Assembly (NCBI GenBank): GCA_007135015.1
Contig: SLJS01000034.1
Location: forward strand, 1-7,129
Length of the DNA stretch: 7,129 bases
Origin: Alcanivorax sp.
GTDB lineage: Bacteria > Pseudomonadota > Gammaproteobacteria > Pseudomonadales > Alcanivoracaceae
Reading direction: 5' to 3'
The translations under genes and the position numbers were made by a program. Below, one piece after another: positions 6,164 through 7,129 of the stretch. Positions within the stretch are counted from its first letter, which is position 1. Each line of letters opens with the position of its first letter. The notes beneath the pieces were generated by a model. The model searched no databases. It was not told the DNA's origin and saw nothing but the letters and a program-made list of their open reading frames with translations.

Positions 6164-7012
6164 TTACCGGCCTTCCGTATACGGTTGTTGCCCCGACTCC
6201 ACCGCAGTGAGGGACTCCAGGAAACGCTCCATGCCCTCCATATAACGCTCCCTGCTGCGCAGAAAGCCGGTATTGTGGTCGCCGCGTATCTCGAGAAAGC
6301 TGCCCCGCTCGCCGGCAGTCTGATACAGGACCCGGCCCTGTTCGTAAGGCACGATCTCGTCATCCACGCTGTGAATGACCAGCACGGGTACTTCAGTCGC
6401 CTCCACGAAGGCCCTGGCGTCGTAATCCAGCCGGCTGAGCCAGCGCACCGGCAACCAGGGATACAGCTTGGCGCCCAGGTCCGGCACGGAGGTAAAGGTC
6501 GACTCCAGGATCAGCCCCCCGACAGGAAGATGCGCGGCAGTCCGCGCCGCCACCGCGCCGCCCAGGGACCGGCCGAAGGCAATGATGCGTTCCGGCTCGA
6601 CGCCACGCTCCCGGGTCAGATAACGCCAGGCCGCCTCGGCATCCCGGTATAGCCCCTCCTCCGAGGGACTTCCCTCGCTCTGGCCGTAGCCCCGGTAATC
6701 GATGATCAGGACATCCATATCGAGCTCATGGAAGATCCTCAGCGAATCCAGCCTGTGGGAGATATTGCCGGCATTGCCATGGAAGAACAGCACCGTGGCC
6801 CGGGGATCGTCGGCGTGGACATGCCAGCCATGAAGGCGCACACCGTCTTCGGTCATGATCTCGACGGAGTCGTATTCCAGGCCGATATCCTCCGGGGTGC
6901 TGACCAGGTCCCGGCCGGGCACACCCGGAAGATAGAGCATCTGTTCCTGCCCCAGATACATGAACCCGACGATCACCAGATATCCGCCTGCCAGCAGTGC
7001 CAGAATCCGCAT
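6164..7012 (-). CDS. Membrane-anchored alpha/beta hydrolase, BEM46/YfhR type
   Basis: This 282-residue serine hydrolase of the alpha/beta fold most resembles the BEM46/YfhR (ABHD13-like) group; its substrate is unknown. Residues 3-20 form a hydrophobic helix with no lipobox Cys or clear signal-peptidase site, so it is probably an N-terminal membrane anchor. The oxyanion-loop motif HGNAGN is at 78-83 and the nucleophile elbow G147-R-S149-L-G151 contains Ser149. The acid is most likely D218 (HSVDDEIVP, 214-222; D217 is the alternative), and the base is H246 (GDHN). The triad is therefore complete and the length is typical. The ATG at 7012 was chosen because AAGGAGG lies 9 bases upstream and the hydrophobic helix starts at once; a longer frame to an ATG at 7078 would put 22 polar residues before the anchor. 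It lies 138 bases upstream of the cyclic-di-GMP gene; nothing ties it functionally to that signalling pair. Confidence 0.9.
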   Translation of the reverse strand: MRILALLAGGYLVIVGFMYLGQEQMLYLPGVPGRDLVSTPEDIGLEYDSVEIMTEDGVRLHGWHVHADDPRATVLFFHGNAGNISHRLDSLRIFHELDMDVLIIDYRGYGQSEGSPSEEGLYRDAEAAWRYLTRERGVEPERIIAFGRSLGGAVAARTAAHLPVGGLILESTFTSVPDLGAKLYPWLPVRWLSRLDYDARAFVEATEVPVLVIHSVDDEIVPYEQGRVLYQTAGERGSFLEIRGDHNTGFLRSRERYMEGMERFLESLTAVESGQQPYTEGR

Positions 7013-7021
7013 TGGTCGTTG

Positions 7022-7028
7022 CCTCCTT
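7022..7028 (-). promoter_or_regulatory. Ribosome binding site of the alpha/beta hydrolase gene
   Basis: AAGGAGG on the minus strand, 9 bases before ATG 7012, is a near-consensus site. It decides the start against the in-frame ATG at 7078. Confidence 0.85.
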
Positions 7029-7038
7029 CCAGTGAAGC

Positions 7039-7084
7039 TGTTGCAAAGAACCCCTCTCCCCTGGTGAGGGTGTCGCAAAAGCCC
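7039..7084. repeat. Short near-direct repeat with hairpin-forming middle
   Basis: TGTTGCAAAG (7039-7048) and TGTCGCAAAAG (7071-7081) are near-identical direct repeats 32 bases apart. Between them, CCCTC and GAGGG can pair around a short loop. A related C-rich string, CCCTCCCCTGCGAA, runs to the window edge. The stretch lies in the leader of the alpha/beta hydrolase gene. It may be part of an extragenic repeat or the tail of an upstream gene outside the window. No promoter is clear here. Confidence 0.35.
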
Positions 7085-7129
7085 TTCGTTGGCAGGGCGA
7101 GCCGATAAACGGACTCCCTCCCCTGCGAA

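Noticed and set aside
6175..6184. 10-base perfect palindrome CCGTATACGG, a possible operator.
   Set aside because: It lies inside the 3' end of the alpha/beta hydrolase coding region, is short, and has no second copy near a promoter.

Overview
The window is GC-rich bacterial DNA carrying four complete genes, all on the minus strand and so read right to left. Cyclic-di-GMP signalling domains (PilZ, GGDEF, EAL), DUF1631 sequence, a BEM46-type hydrolase and a COG3687-type protein together suggest a free-living Gammaproteobacterium. That placement is inference; nothing here names a genus. No tRNA, rRNA, CRISPR array, transposase or phage gene is visible.

Layout in transcription order. (1) 7012-6164 encodes a membrane-anchored alpha/beta hydrolase of the BEM46/YfhR type. 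(2) 6025-2252 encodes a 1257-residue protein that joins an N-terminal PilZ domain, a long DUF1631 region, a GGDEF domain and an EAL domain. (3) 2111-1119 encodes a 330-residue protein that is a shorter paralogue of the first third of gene 2: a PilZ domain plus the N-terminal DUF1631 block, with no GGDEF or EAL. (4) 974-111 encodes a 287-residue COG3687/PF10118 protein, named in databases as a predicted metal-dependent hydrolase, whose visible ligands look like a ferritin-like di-iron site. The gaps between genes are about 140 bases each, so a tight operon is not indicated and each gene may have its own promoter. I could not identify a convincing sigma-70 promoter in any gap.

Genes 2 and 3 form the core. 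They look like a tandem duplication in which one copy carries cyclic-di-GMP synthesis and breakdown domains and the other keeps only the sensor-like N-terminal part. Both PilZ domains keep RxxxR but carry Cys in place of the usual Ser of the second motif. The EAL site keeps its metal and catalytic ligands; the GGDEF domain keeps its signature but lacks the inhibitory I-site and has several changed active-site residues.

Gene 4 lies between two inverted copies of a small extragenic element: an identical 17-base hairpin next to four 7-base repeats. One copy directly abuts the stop codon of gene 3 and the other follows the stop codon of gene 4 by one base. The far right end (7029-7129) has no gene, only a short repetitive, hairpin-forming leader upstream of the BEM46-type hydrolase.
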